Origin: JBDIVL01 sp039794405
GTDB lineage: Bacteria; Planctomycetota; Brocadiia; Brocadiales; Brocadiaceae
Direction: 5' to 3'
NCBI GenBank assembly: GCA_039794405.1
Contig: JBDIVL010000019.1
Location: 8,168 to 72,167, forward strand
DNA: 64,000 nucleotides
In this document: piece after piece, positions 37,134-45,698 of the stretch
Layout of the letters: each line of letters begins with the position of its first letter
How positions within the stretch are numbered: position 1 is the stretch's first letter
Position numbers and translations under genes: made by a program
The notes under the pieces: generated by a model
Seen by the model: the letters and a program-made list of their open reading frames with translations, nothing else
The model's database searches: none
What the model was told of the DNA's origin: nothing

Positions 37134-38705
37134 TTATTTCTTTTTCTCCGGTTTGAGTCTTGCATATACCCATCGGCCAAGTTTATCCGAGTAAATCTTT
37201 TCTCTTCCTTTTTCTTTGCTGAGCGCTTCTTCAAGAATAGATTCTTGTTCTCTCTCTATCCGTAAGTCAGCTTCGGTTATTCTGGCCTCAGGTGCTATAA
37301 ACTCTTCTTCTACTGGATAACATGGAGAACCATGGATATGCGTATCTACGCCGTCCGATTCTACAAGATCGGATACCCTTATTCCCATCGTATATTTTAA
37401 TCCGAAGAATACGGCAGCTCCCCAGGCAAATGACCAGCCGATAGCGACTGCAGTTCCTATTGCTTGTGCTACGAGCTGCGAGCCGGAACCGGTAATCAAA
37501 CCATACACACCGCCATAAGTGCCATCGGCAAAGATGCCAACAGCGAGCATACCCCAGATACCATTGGCAGCGTGAACTGCCACTGCGCCGAGTGGATCAT
37601 CGATTTTAAATACAACTTCAACGAGCGAGAAGGCACCTCTCATTGCCAGACCAGCAAGGAGTCCGATAACAGCAGCCGCCCAGGGGGCAACATAAGCACA
37701 AGGTGCTGTAATAGCGACGAGTCCTGCTAAAGCACCATTGCAGATAAATGGCACATCGACGTAACCCATCCTGGCCCAGGTGAAAATCAGCATAACAACT
37801 GCTCCGGTTGCTGCAGCTATAAAGGTGTTGGCTGCGACTACAGACATACGCAGATCAGTCGCTGCCAGGGTGCTGCCGGCATTAAACCCGAACCAGCCAA
37901 AGGCGAGAATGAAAGTACCTATCACTACGTAGACAAGGTTATGACCCGGGATGGCATTTGCCGTACCGTCTGGATTATATTTTCCTTTTCTTGGTCCTAG
38001 CGCCCATGCGCCAACCAGCGCCATAATACCGCCTACCGTGTGTACTGTGGCACAACCTGCAAAGTCTTTTACTCCAGCTCCTATTGGGAGGCTGCCTAAC
38101 CACCCGCCACCCCATACCCAATGTCCGTAAATTGGATAAATTAAACCACACATCAAAAAGCTATAGATAAGGTATGGTACAAATTTTAACCTTTCTGCAA
38201 CAGCGCCTGCAATAATTGAGACGGTTTTTGTGGCGAACACCATCTGGAAAAGCCAGAACATAATCGTTTGAACATCATAAGACCTGCCGCTAAGGAAAAA
38301 TCCATCCCATCCAATAAAGGAATTACCATACTCAAGTCCTGGTACTAACTGAGAACCACCAAACATTAACGCAAATCCGAACAGGTAAAAGACAACCGCT
38401 CCGAGTGTAGAATCAATGAAACAATGAGCCATATAGCCCAACATGTTCTTTTGCCGTAAAAACCCGCCCAGAAATGTAAATCCTGCTTGCATACTAAATA
38501 CCAAAAAGGCTCCGAGTAACGTCCATGTGAAATTAATTGCATATTTCAAACCTTGAATGCTGTCTGTATACGTTTCGGTACCATTCGGGTCTGCTGCTTC
38601 AACAACTCCCAGATCTAACGTAAATATTCCCATGGTTATTAATAGCAACCATGTACTAATTATCATGTTATTCGATATACTTTTTTTATTAGATACACGT
38701 TTCAT
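37134..38705 (-). CDS. amt: Ammonium transporter, Amt family, with extended tail (amt3)
   Basis: A 523-residue Amt protein with a signal peptide or N-terminal helix (about 14-38, ending GVVEAA) and eleven core helices. Pore motifs are DFAGCATVHTVGG and GAVAVHAANGIWG, both His present. In the gate helix it reads LFQMVFATKTVSII, placing a Lys three residues after the gate Phe where the sister copies have Ala or Ile and Thr-like residues. The C-terminal tail is about 70 residues longer than in amt2 and highly charged (REQESILEEALSKEKGREK). It is the first gene of the block; glnB2 follows. It may be a specialised transporter or sensor. Confidence 0.93.
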   Translation of the reverse strand: MKRVSNKKSISNNMIISTWLLLITMGIFTLDLGVVEAADPNGTETYTDSIQGLKYAINFTWTLLGAFLVFSMQAGFTFLGGFLRQKNMLGYMAHCFIDSTLGAVVFYLFGFALMFGGSQLVPGLEYGNSFIGWDGFFLSGRSYDVQTIMFWLFQMVFATKTVSIIAGAVAERLKFVPYLIYSFLMCGLIYPIYGHWVWGGGWLGSLPIGAGVKDFAGCATVHTVGGIMALVGAWALGPRKGKYNPDGTANAIPGHNLVYVVIGTFILAFGWFGFNAGSTLAATDLRMSVVAANTFIAAATGAVVMLIFTWARMGYVDVPFICNGALAGLVAITAPCAYVAPWAAAVIGLLAGLAMRGAFSLVEVVFKIDDPLGAVAVHAANGIWGMLAVGIFADGTYGGVYGLITGSGSQLVAQAIGTAVAIGWSFAWGAAVFFGLKYTMGIRVSDLVESDGVDTHIHGSPCYPVEEEFIAPEARITEADLRIEREQESILEEALSKEKGREKIYSDKLGRWVYARLKPEKKK

Positions 38706-39348
38706 AAGTCCATCCCTCTCCTGGCAAAATATTACCTCTTATGCAAATTAATTACAATAACAAAATCTTAAAATGCGTCTCTATTTCATTATTCTTCTCT
38801 CGTTTTTTTCGCACCTCCTTTCGTAAATTTTTTATATAAAATACTGCAGTATTAATGAGATTTTTTGGCGACTTTTCTTACACCCCTGCGTAGGGGCGTG
38901 CAATACGCCACTGCAAGAATGGTTTGAAATTTCTATATATTAAAATTTTTAAGTAAACTGATCAACAGGAAGCAACAATTATGCCGATATTAAATCACTT
39001 GTATTTATTTTAATGCTTATAACATACTTCAACATTTGTAATTCATCTTGTATAAAGAGATATGATTTATTTTCAGTATGAATAATTCTGTAATTTTGAA
39101 TATTTATTTTCCATATTGGTACAATTTGTGATCATTCTGTATTCATCTTATATTTTTTCGTAACATACTATTAAAATTCAAGTTATACAATAATTTTTTA
39201 TAATAAATTAAAAGCGTTGTATTGGTTTATTTCAGCCACAATTGCAAATTTATTCATTATTTTTGAAAAATGTAAAAATCCTTGTTTTATCTTTATATTG
39301 CTTTATAATTTCGAAAACTGCCAATCCCTGGTAAAATATAGGTTTATC
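38706..39348. other. Intergenic region upstream of amt3
   Basis: 643 AT-rich bases between divergent genes. Contents: a start-less ribosome-site-like AAAGGAGGTG on the minus strand near 38815-38824, two adjacent small hairpins at 38883-38909, and a near-palindrome ATACTGCAGTAT at 38841-38852. The kinase-like gene may start earlier than assigned. Confidence 0.55.
38883..38909. repeat. Two adjoining short hairpins of the TAGGGGC class
   Basis: CCCCT-GCGT-AGGGG is immediately overlapped by GGCGT-GCAAT-ACGCC. They look like a remnant of the same repeat class as 18688-18776. Confidence 0.5.
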
Positions 39349-40155
39349 ATGTATAGAATTAACAAGTATTATTTTGATGATTTCAAGTGTCAAGCAAGTT
39401 TACACAAATCGAACTATGCCATTTTAACCAATACGGAAGGAAAGGGGATAAAGTATTCTCCTGACTTTGATTTTTCAGAGGAATATTATATATTAAAGGA
39501 ACTTTCTCATGATCAGATACCAAAGGTCTATGATTTTGGAATAGGGGATCTGTTTAGGAATGGAAGGTTTTTAATTAAACAAAACTTTATCGTATTACAG
39601 AATGTCAGTGGATATGATCTTGTAGAGTACTTTGAAGAGAAGGATGTTGAAAATCTGAAAACAATAGATGAGATCATTACATTATTTATTACTGTTTGTA
39701 ATCCACTGCAGTATCTGCATAATAAGAACTATATTCATTGTGATTTGAAGCCCGGCCATTTGATTCTCAACCAAAAAACAGGATTGGTATATCTCATTGA
39801 TTATGAGCTGACCATTAAAAAGGGGGGTGTTATCAAAGGGATTACGAAAGAATATTCATCGCCAGAGCAACTTCAGATGCTTTCATATCTTAAGGACCGG
39901 CCAAGAAAATTTCATTATGAGGATATTTCCTCTGCTGTTCGCTTAGATGGTAGGGCAGATCTTTATGCTGTAGGTCTTATACTCTATCAGATACTGACAA
40001 GGAGGCCCTGGCAAAATGAAAGAGTTCTACCCCGTCAGGTAAATAGCCAGGTACCTCAAAAATTGGAAGAAATTGTAAAGGGATTATTAGAGGTAAATGT
40101 TTCTCACAGGATTCCATCAGCCGAGGAGTTAAAAAGGGCACTGAGTGATATCTAG
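39349..40155 (+). CDS. Protein kinase-like protein with degenerate catalytic motifs
   Basis: About 268 residues with the C-lobe of a Ser/Thr kinase: catalytic loop HCDLKPGHLIL (about 129-139; canonical HRDLKPENIL), LIDYELT in place of DFG, TKEYSSPEQL as the activation-segment end, and DLYAVGLILYQILTRRPW. The N-lobe lacks a Gly-rich loop and a clear AxK lysine. With the metal-binding Asn and DFG both altered it is probably a pseudokinase or a very divergent kinase. The start was placed at ATG 39349; 44 upstream codons are AT-rich and hydrophobic and look untranslated. It lies 8 bases before a phosphoesterase gene. Confidence 0.75.
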   Translation: MYRINKYYFDDFKCQASLHKSNYAILTNTEGKGIKYSPDFDFSEEYYILKELSHDQIPKVYDFGIGDLFRNGRFLIKQNFIVLQNVSGYDLVEYFEEKDVENLKTIDEIITLFITVCNPLQYLHNKNYIHCDLKPGHLILNQKTGLVYLIDYELTIKKGGVIKGITKEYSSPEQLQMLSYLKDRPRKFHYEDISSAVRLDGRADLYAVGLILYQILTRRPWQNERVLPRQVNSQVPQKLEEIVKGLLEVNVSHRIPSAEELKRALSDI

Positions 40156-40163
40156 ACAAGCTT

Positions 40164-41087
40164 ATGAAAAATGTCATCATATCGGATATACATGGTAATG
40201 TTGATGCATTGCTGGCGGTAATAAAAGAAATCGCCGAGAAGGAAAATAATATTGAGAGACTGTTAATCGCAGGGGATATTGTTGGCTATGGTGCATCTCC
40301 AAATGAATGTTGTGATATTGTACGTTTTTTGATGTATGGAAGAAAGAAAGTGGACTTGGATACTATTTTCCAGATATCATCTCAACCATACTTTGATTCT
40401 GCACAGAGAGATAATTTGCAAAATGGTTTCCTGTTATTGGAAAAGAAGTGTATTGCTGTCAGCGGGAATCATGACAGGGAGGCAGTCGATATGCCTTCTC
40501 TTACCTCAGAAATGAATCCGGTGGCGAGGACTGCTATAGACTGGACGAAAGCGATGTTAACGAAGGAAAATTTTAAATTCTTAAGCAGCCTTTCCCTCAG
40601 GGCAAAATTTAGAAGGGAAGGGTTCGAGGTTGTACACAGTACTCCCACTTATCCACAGGGATACGAGTATGCCAAAAATGCAAGTGTGTTAAAATATATG
40701 ACCTTGCGGTCAAAAATAACTTTTGGAGGGCATACACACCGGCCTTCAGCGTACATTTATACAAAGGAAGCCAGAACAGTAAGCGCATCAGTATTTATTC
40801 CGGCGGATAATTACGATATGAGACTTATGCTTATCGAGAGGGGATCAACAAACAGGGTGGAATCTTTTCATATCGATACAGAGAAGGAATGGAAATATTA
40901 TATCAATGTTGGTTCGGTTGGTCAGCCAAGGGACGGGAACCCCCATGCATGTTATGTTGTATTTGATTCTGTTTCAAAACATCTCTGTTTTAAACGAACA
41001 TGTTACAATACAGAAGCCGCATCAAGAAGAATCACGGAGGCACAGTTACCTCATGAATTGGCACAAAGGGTATTGAAGGGTGTTTAG
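40164..41087 (+). CDS. Metallophosphoesterase (calcineurin-like)
   Basis: A 307-residue enzyme with the complete dimetal site: ISDIHGN (DxH), AGDIVGYG (GDxxGYG), VSGNHDRE (GNHD), STPTYPQGYE and GGHTHRPS (GHxH). The layout GDIVGYGASPNECCDIVRFL matches phosphodiesterase/diadenosine-tetraphosphatase-like members that occur next to bacterial protein kinases. It is encoded 8 bases after a kinase-like gene, probably cotranscribed, so it could be the phosphatase partner; this is inference. The C-terminal 60 residues include YINVGSVGQPRDGNPHACYVVF, common in this subgroup. Confidence 0.88.
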   Translation: MKNVIISDIHGNVDALLAVIKEIAEKENNIERLLIAGDIVGYGASPNECCDIVRFLMYGRKKVDLDTIFQISSQPYFDSAQRDNLQNGFLLLEKKCIAVSGNHDREAVDMPSLTSEMNPVARTAIDWTKAMLTKENFKFLSSLSLRAKFRREGFEVVHSTPTYPQGYEYAKNASVLKYMTLRSKITFGGHTHRPSAYIYTKEARTVSASVFIPADNYDMRLMLIERGSTNRVESFHIDTEKEWKYYINVGSVGQPRDGNPHACYVVFDSVSKHLCFKRTCYNTEAASRRITEAQLPHELAQRVLKGV

Positions 41088-41327
41088 ACAATTGTTATTG
41101 AAAAATAAGGGATTGTAAAACTGAATTTTAAAGGGCTTGAAAATTATACGTCTTTTATTTGCAGCCACTTATCAAATTTCCCCTCTGACTTATATGGATA
41201 AAGATAAACCTTGCGTAGGAGGGGGAGGTTATACCTTGAATAGTTAGTAACATGCGTAAATGTAACCGGCGGTTATTCTGAAAAATTCATAAGAAGGTTT
41301 GTAACGTTAAATCAGCTCCCCCTGTTT

Positions 41328-41807
41328 TCACTTTTCACTAAATACAAAAGTTCCACTTTTTCCCCCGGACTTTTTTATAAGGTGGATATCGCTTATCACC
41401 ATTCCTTTATCTGCAGATTTACACATATCATATATTGTAATTGCGCAGATGGCTGCGGCAGTAATAGCCTCCATTTCCACTCCGGTTTTTCCAGTAACCC
41501 GGACTTCTGAAAATATATCAATTGTATCAAGGGCATTATTCGTATAATCTATCTTTACACTGGTTAAGTTGAGTGGATGACACATGGGAACCAGAGCAGA
41601 AGTTTGCTTTGCAGCCATAATACCGGCTACTCTGGCTACCTCGAACACATCCCCTTTCTGTATCCTTTTATCAAGAATAAGCTGAAAGGTTTCCGGTTTC
41701 ATAACAATCTTTGCATGTGCAACAGCAATCCTATCGGTAATTTCCTTGTTGCTCACATCTACCATGCGCGATGCGCCCTGTTCATCAAAATGGGTTAATT
41801 GTGTCAT
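41328..41807 (-). CDS. moaC: Cyclic pyranopterin monophosphate synthase
   Basis: About 159 residues. MoaC converts the MoaA product to cyclic pyranopterin monophosphate in molybdenum cofactor synthesis. Family signature pieces are MVDVSNKEITDRIAVA, LVPMCHPLNLTSV (active-site Cys-His), GKTGVEMEAITAAAICAITIYDMCKSADKGM and IKKSGGKSG. The ATG at 41807 gives MTQLTHF, in register with the N-terminus of E. coli MoaC; an upstream GTG directly abuts the AGGAGG and is unlikely. Its partner moaA lies 7 kb away on the same strand and mobB further on. Confidence 0.95.
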   Translation of the reverse strand: MTQLTHFDEQGASRMVDVSNKEITDRIAVAHAKIVMKPETFQLILDKRIQKGDVFEVARVAGIMAAKQTSALVPMCHPLNLTSVKIDYTNNALDTIDIFSEVRVTGKTGVEMEAITAAAICAITIYDMCKSADKGMVISDIHLIKKSGGKSGTFVFSEK

Positions 41808-42053
41808 TTGACTAATATTCACCTCCTCTATTTGGTAAACCCGTCTATATCAACAGCAGTACTTTGTAGAAACTTCTTTTTGGTGAGCCACAAAATGTTT
41901 CATACGATCCCCTTGTTACGGGCTGAACTTAACGGCGGAACTGAGCGGCAACCACAAACGGTGCGCAATGGGCGAACGTAGCTGTTCTCCTGATTCTCAT
42001 CGGCAAGCCGAGATTGAAAATAGCGGCAATAGCAGGTCAGGTGGAACGAATTG

Positions 42054-43079
42054 TTATGCAGCAGTTTTTGCCCAAGCTACTTCTAATGACCAGCGAAATA
42101 GTTCATCCAGCTTTTCAGCGTTGGGTCTAAAACTGTTCCCTTCGTACTTTTTGCTTCCAAGCCTTTCAAGTTCTGCCTCAATAAATTCGCTAATGATGGG
42201 TATTCTTGACTCCTTATCCAACTCTTGCCCCTCTTTTTTACGTTCCAACAACTCTCTTATGGCTTCCTTTAACTCCCTCGATGTTACCATACGGTCAACC
42301 AAAAACTCAAATTCCATTGGAACAACCCCGTAGCCTGCTTCGATCCACTTGCAAGCCAATATCGGACGTAGAACGTAAAAATATTTCTTCACCCACACGA
42401 TTTCGCCTTTAAGATATTCTCTAAAATTGCCTTCGGCCATATGCAGATAATGATAGAGGCAAGATTTTGGATAATAATACTCCGGTATCAAGGCTTTAAT
42501 CTTGTTTGCAATATCAAGCCGCTGTTGATAAATTATAGGTGAATTTAACCATTCCAGCAAAGGCGGGTTTGACTTTCGGAAAAGTTTAAGGGCTTTTCTG
42601 ATGTCCCAACCATTTAGGTCTATTAAATCGTTGTCGGGTCGTTCGATCACGTCTCGTTTTTCATCAATGGTGAGATACCAATTCTTAGGGTGAATATACA
42701 AAAAACGTACATCATAGTCACTATCAGCGGAAGGAAAACCCCAGGCTCTACTTCCCGACTCACAAGCGTAGAAGATGCACACTCCTTTTTCTTGTTCAAG
42801 TTGTTGTAATATGGCTTGAATTTCTTTCTTTATCTCACCCATTTCATCTCCACCCCAGTCCGGCGGATAAAACCTATTTTTCACAAATCGGTGAAACGTC
42901 GAATACTGCCGGTCCCTGCACTTAGAGCAAGCGGGAACGACAGGCAAATTGTCAGGAAATGGTTCATCGAGGAACACACGTGACGGGTAATGATTGCGGG
43001 TACCCGTTTCTCCCCCACAAAAGGCACAGAACGCCAAGCACCTCTCGTTACCGTAAATCTGGAGCTTGTGCTTCATCAC
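42054..43079 (-). CDS. Nucleotidyltransferase (YcgL-type) with N-terminal Cys-pair/HNH-like segment
   Basis: A 341-residue frame. From residue 80 on it is a nucleotidyltransferase of the YcgL/COG3541 type: YACESGSRAWGFPSADSDYDVRFLY, with the GSRAxG and the DxD metal site. Residues 14-55 contain CAFCGG, NHYPSRVF and VPACSKC, the pattern of an HNH-like zinc domain, but the rest of such a domain is missing. The ATG at 42842 has its own GGTGGAG site, so the nucleotidyltransferase could also be made alone. Possibly a gene fusion, or a truncated HNH gene read into the next. By eye the region is richer in G+C than its neighbours. Confidence 0.78.
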   Translation of the reverse strand: MMKHKLQIYGNERCLAFCAFCGGETGTRNHYPSRVFLDEPFPDNLPVVPACSKCRDRQYSTFHRFVKNRFYPPDWGGDEMGEIKKEIQAILQQLEQEKGVCIFYACESGSRAWGFPSADSDYDVRFLYIHPKNWYLTIDEKRDVIERPDNDLIDLNGWDIRKALKLFRKSNPPLLEWLNSPIIYQQRLDIANKIKALIPEYYYPKSCLYHYLHMAEGNFREYLKGEIVWVKKYFYVLRPILACKWIEAGYGVVPMEFEFLVDRMVTSRELKEAIRELLERKKEGQELDKESRIPIISEFIEAELERLGSKKYEGNSFRPNAEKLDELFRWSLEVAWAKTAA

Positions 43080-43175
43080 TCGGTCCGATATGGCGCCTAA
43101 TATAAATTATACCGCTATTTGAGAATATGGAAGTTTATCAGTATAAAATTTTCATGTTATGTAAGCCAGTTCCGG

Positions 43176-43393
43176 GGGTGGCACTGACAAACTTTGTTTG
43201 TCAGTGTTTTATAATCCATACCCGCGTCCTCAGTGTTGGTTCAATCTTGTAGATTGAACCACATGTTTCGGCATTGACCTGTACGTTTTTGATTGGTATC
43301 TGGCATAGGAGACTTGCCCAAACGTTCCGGTTCAATCGTGGACGATTGAACCAACTCTGAGCACACGGACAAACCAGTTTGTTCGTGCCACCC
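43176..43393. mobile_element. MITE-like element with 17-bp inverted termini
   Basis: The ends GGGTGGCACTGACAAAC (43176-43192) and GTTTGTTCGTGCCACCC (43377-43393) are reverse complements at 15 of 17 positions. The left end also folds with an adjacent GTTTGTCAGTG. It has no coding capacity and encloses repeat copy C. No target duplication was identified. Confidence 0.55.
43238..43352 (+). repeat. Copy C of dispersed GGTTCAATC repeat (most complete)
   Basis: Both ends are perfect nine-base-arm hairpins: GGTTCAATC-5 nt-GATTGAACC on the left and GGTTCAATC-6 nt-GATTGAACC on the right. The middle CCTGTACGTTTTTGATTGGT is shared with copies B and D. Confidence 0.85.
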
Positions 43394-43691
43394 GGTCTGG
43401 AATCCATCCTAGAATCCCAACTTAGTATCTATAATCATTTGGAGATATCGTGTTTATAAGAGATATCCAGTACAGACATAGGTTTTGGGATAACTTCTAG
43501 TTTATTTCCTTACTCAATATCTTCGATAAATATATTGCTAATCGCCTTTTCCTTTTGTCCTTTTTGAGTATGTAGGGCAGGCTTGCCAAAATAAATCCTA
43601 CCGATTCTTTGTCAAAACCATTTCGACCCAATCATACGGAACCCATCCCGATTGTTCAATTTTTGGTAGGCGGATACCTACCCAACCCGGA

Positions 43692-45689
43692 TCAGGCGTG
43701 CTTCTGTACCCAGCGGAGATGCAGGGTGTCGAGTTTGTAATGATGCAGCATCTGCATCTTATGTTCTGGGAAACCGAGGAAGTTGCTGAAGTAAAACAGG
43801 AAGACTAGCAGCGTGTCCAATTTAATGATAAAGAATCCCTTTACGACCATAAAGGGTGCGACCTGCGCAGTATAGTGGATAAGATATTCCCAAGCCAGGA
43901 CAATACCGAGACCCGGCACTCCCACGATGGCGAGACCGAGGGCAAACAACAGTAAGTTCGTCAGGGGAGAACGAGAGAGCTTCGCAGTATAGTTCATATG
44001 ATTCTCGCTACCATTTGAGAATGTATACGCCGAGAAAAAAGCTAACCCTGCAAAGGCAATGGCAAAGACAATCACAGACAGCCAGTAAAGCTGATTTGAC
44101 GCGTCTATATGCCTTACCAACAGCAGTGTGTGTTCGATTCCTATTACAGATGCAGAGCAAACGAGAGTTACGAAAAACATGCCTACTTTTCGGATATTAT
44201 AGAAGGTTAGTACGCAAAAGCCCACCGCCAGAGCCAGTAATATTTCATCTTTGGCATTGAAATGTTTCCAGTTGATAATGAAAGCCGTAATGGTATTCCC
44301 ACCGCTGTCACTGGTAAATTCGACGTTGAAAAAATTCCTGTTAAGAAGGAAGATCACAATACTAAAGACAATCCATACCGAAGCGATCATGATAGCGAAG
44401 CGATGTGCCGCTTTCTTATCGTAACGTAAGAATTTCAGGCCGAGAAACTGATCGATAAAATCGAAGGAGCGATGGAAAAAACCAAACTCATTGATCGTTA
44501 GTGAGTAAAGCCAATTTCTGAATCCCTCGGGAAGGATAGCTTTGAAGTGACGACCGGTGCTCGTTATCTTTGGTCGCCGTTTTTCCATAGTATGGTAAAG
44601 GTGAAGCAATGACGGGGTGCGTAAGAACTCAAAGGTGCGATAGATTCCGTGTGATACTACGTGAATCAGGGCAAGGGTATGGAATCCGAGAAATATCTCT
44701 ATATAGATAATGGCTAACTGTGTTACAGTAGCATATGCGATGGTATTCTTGGCGTCGGAGATCTGCCGGCTCATGTGGGTTGTGATGATGGCAGAAAACA
44801 CGCAAATGGCAATCGCAACGGCTATAGCATTTACAGGATGTGAAATTGACCACACTTCAGGCCAATACGCCGGAAGTGACCACTCCTTTGGCCAGAAGCG
44901 CAGAAGAAGAAAAATAGGGATATGAGTTGATAACGAACCATAAAAGACCGCACTCGATGGTGTGGGTCCCTCCATCGCCCGTGGCAGCCAGATCCACGGA
45001 AAAATACCTGACTTGAAGAAGCATGCGAGAATCAATAAGACCATCGCCCATTCGCTGCCATTTTTCTCCAGAATCGATGCCATACTGGTCATGTCCTCGG
45101 TGTGGAAGAAGAGTAGTAACACGATTAGAGAGAGCATGAAGACGTCTCCAAATTCGTAAATAAGCAACACCCTCATGGCGTTCTTGAGTGGATTGAGGCG
45201 GTGCTCGTAAAAAGCGATGAGAAGTACCGAAGAAAATCCCAATAGTTCCCAACCCATGAAAAAAAAGGTGGAGCCGGAACTGAGAACGATAAGCTTTATG
45301 GACAAATGAAAGATAAAATAGAGGGAAAAGAACTTATGGTAATATGCATCGCGGTGCAGGTAGAAGAGAGAAAAGTGGCCGATGACAGCAATGATTATGG
45401 TTGTGAAGACCAAAAAGATAAACGTAAGGATGTCCCAATGCACAATGAATGGCCAGCCAAGGAAACAGAAGGATTCGATCTGTACCGTAACCGCTTTAAA
45501 TCCCAGAAAATATAAGGCAACCGCGATGTGAATAAAATCACTGATATTTCCCCATTGGACGAGTTTACGAACCATGTACTCTTCGCGTTCCTGCTTGCTG
45601 GTAAAATACTGGATGTTTACAAAAAGTATCTTGGCGATTGGGAACAGGACAAAGTAATGCACAAGATAGGTAATCAAAGAGTTTTCCAT
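43692..45689 (-). CDS. dabB: DabB-like proton-channel subunit of inorganic carbon pump
   Basis: A 665-residue membrane protein with about 14-16 helices, homologous to NuoL/MrpA proton-translocating subunits. Characteristic pieces are FFFMGWELLGFSSVLLIAFYEH, FFKSGIFPWIWLPRAMEGPTPSSAVFYGSLS (helix with conserved Lys) and HVVSHGIYRTFEFLRTPSLL. It lies directly downstream of a DabA gene with a 9-base gap, the arrangement of DAB inorganic carbon accumulation systems. In these, DabB is thought to couple the cation gradient to CO2 hydration by DabA. There is no other complex I subunit nearby. The start is the second ATG, six bases behind GGAG. Confidence 0.88.
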   Translation of the reverse strand: MENSLITYLVHYFVLFPIAKILFVNIQYFTSKQEREEYMVRKLVQWGNISDFIHIAVALYFLGFKAVTVQIESFCFLGWPFIVHWDILTFIFLVFTTIIIAVIGHFSLFYLHRDAYYHKFFSLYFIFHLSIKLIVLSSGSTFFFMGWELLGFSSVLLIAFYEHRLNPLKNAMRVLLIYEFGDVFMLSLIVLLLFFHTEDMTSMASILEKNGSEWAMVLLILACFFKSGIFPWIWLPRAMEGPTPSSAVFYGSLSTHIPIFLLLRFWPKEWSLPAYWPEVWSISHPVNAIAVAIAICVFSAIITTHMSRQISDAKNTIAYATVTQLAIIYIEIFLGFHTLALIHVVSHGIYRTFEFLRTPSLLHLYHTMEKRRPKITSTGRHFKAILPEGFRNWLYSLTINEFGFFHRSFDFIDQFLGLKFLRYDKKAAHRFAIMIASVWIVFSIVIFLLNRNFFNVEFTSDSGGNTITAFIINWKHFNAKDEILLALAVGFCVLTFYNIRKVGMFFVTLVCSASVIGIEHTLLLVRHIDASNQLYWLSVIVFAIAFAGLAFFSAYTFSNGSENHMNYTAKLSRSPLTNLLLFALGLAIVGVPGLGIVLAWEYLIHYTAQVAPFMVVKGFFIIKLDTLLVFLFYFSNFLGFPEHKMQMLHHYKLDTLHLRWVQKHA

Positions 45690-45698
45690 CATATACTC

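Larger units (their letters stand above)
43080..43691. other. Intergenic region with a composite repeat element
   Basis: 612 bases downstream of dabB and upstream of the nucleotidyltransferase gene. The 218-base inverted-repeat element at 43176-43393 contains full repeat copy C. Nearer dabB lies a short hairpin GGTAGG/CCTACC at 43665-43682 without a T-run. Confidence 0.7.

Noticed and set aside
41900..42060. Integron-like attC site near the nucleotidyltransferase gene
   Set aside because: A GTTATGC-like end is present but lacks the consensus core and a matching partner with correct spacing.
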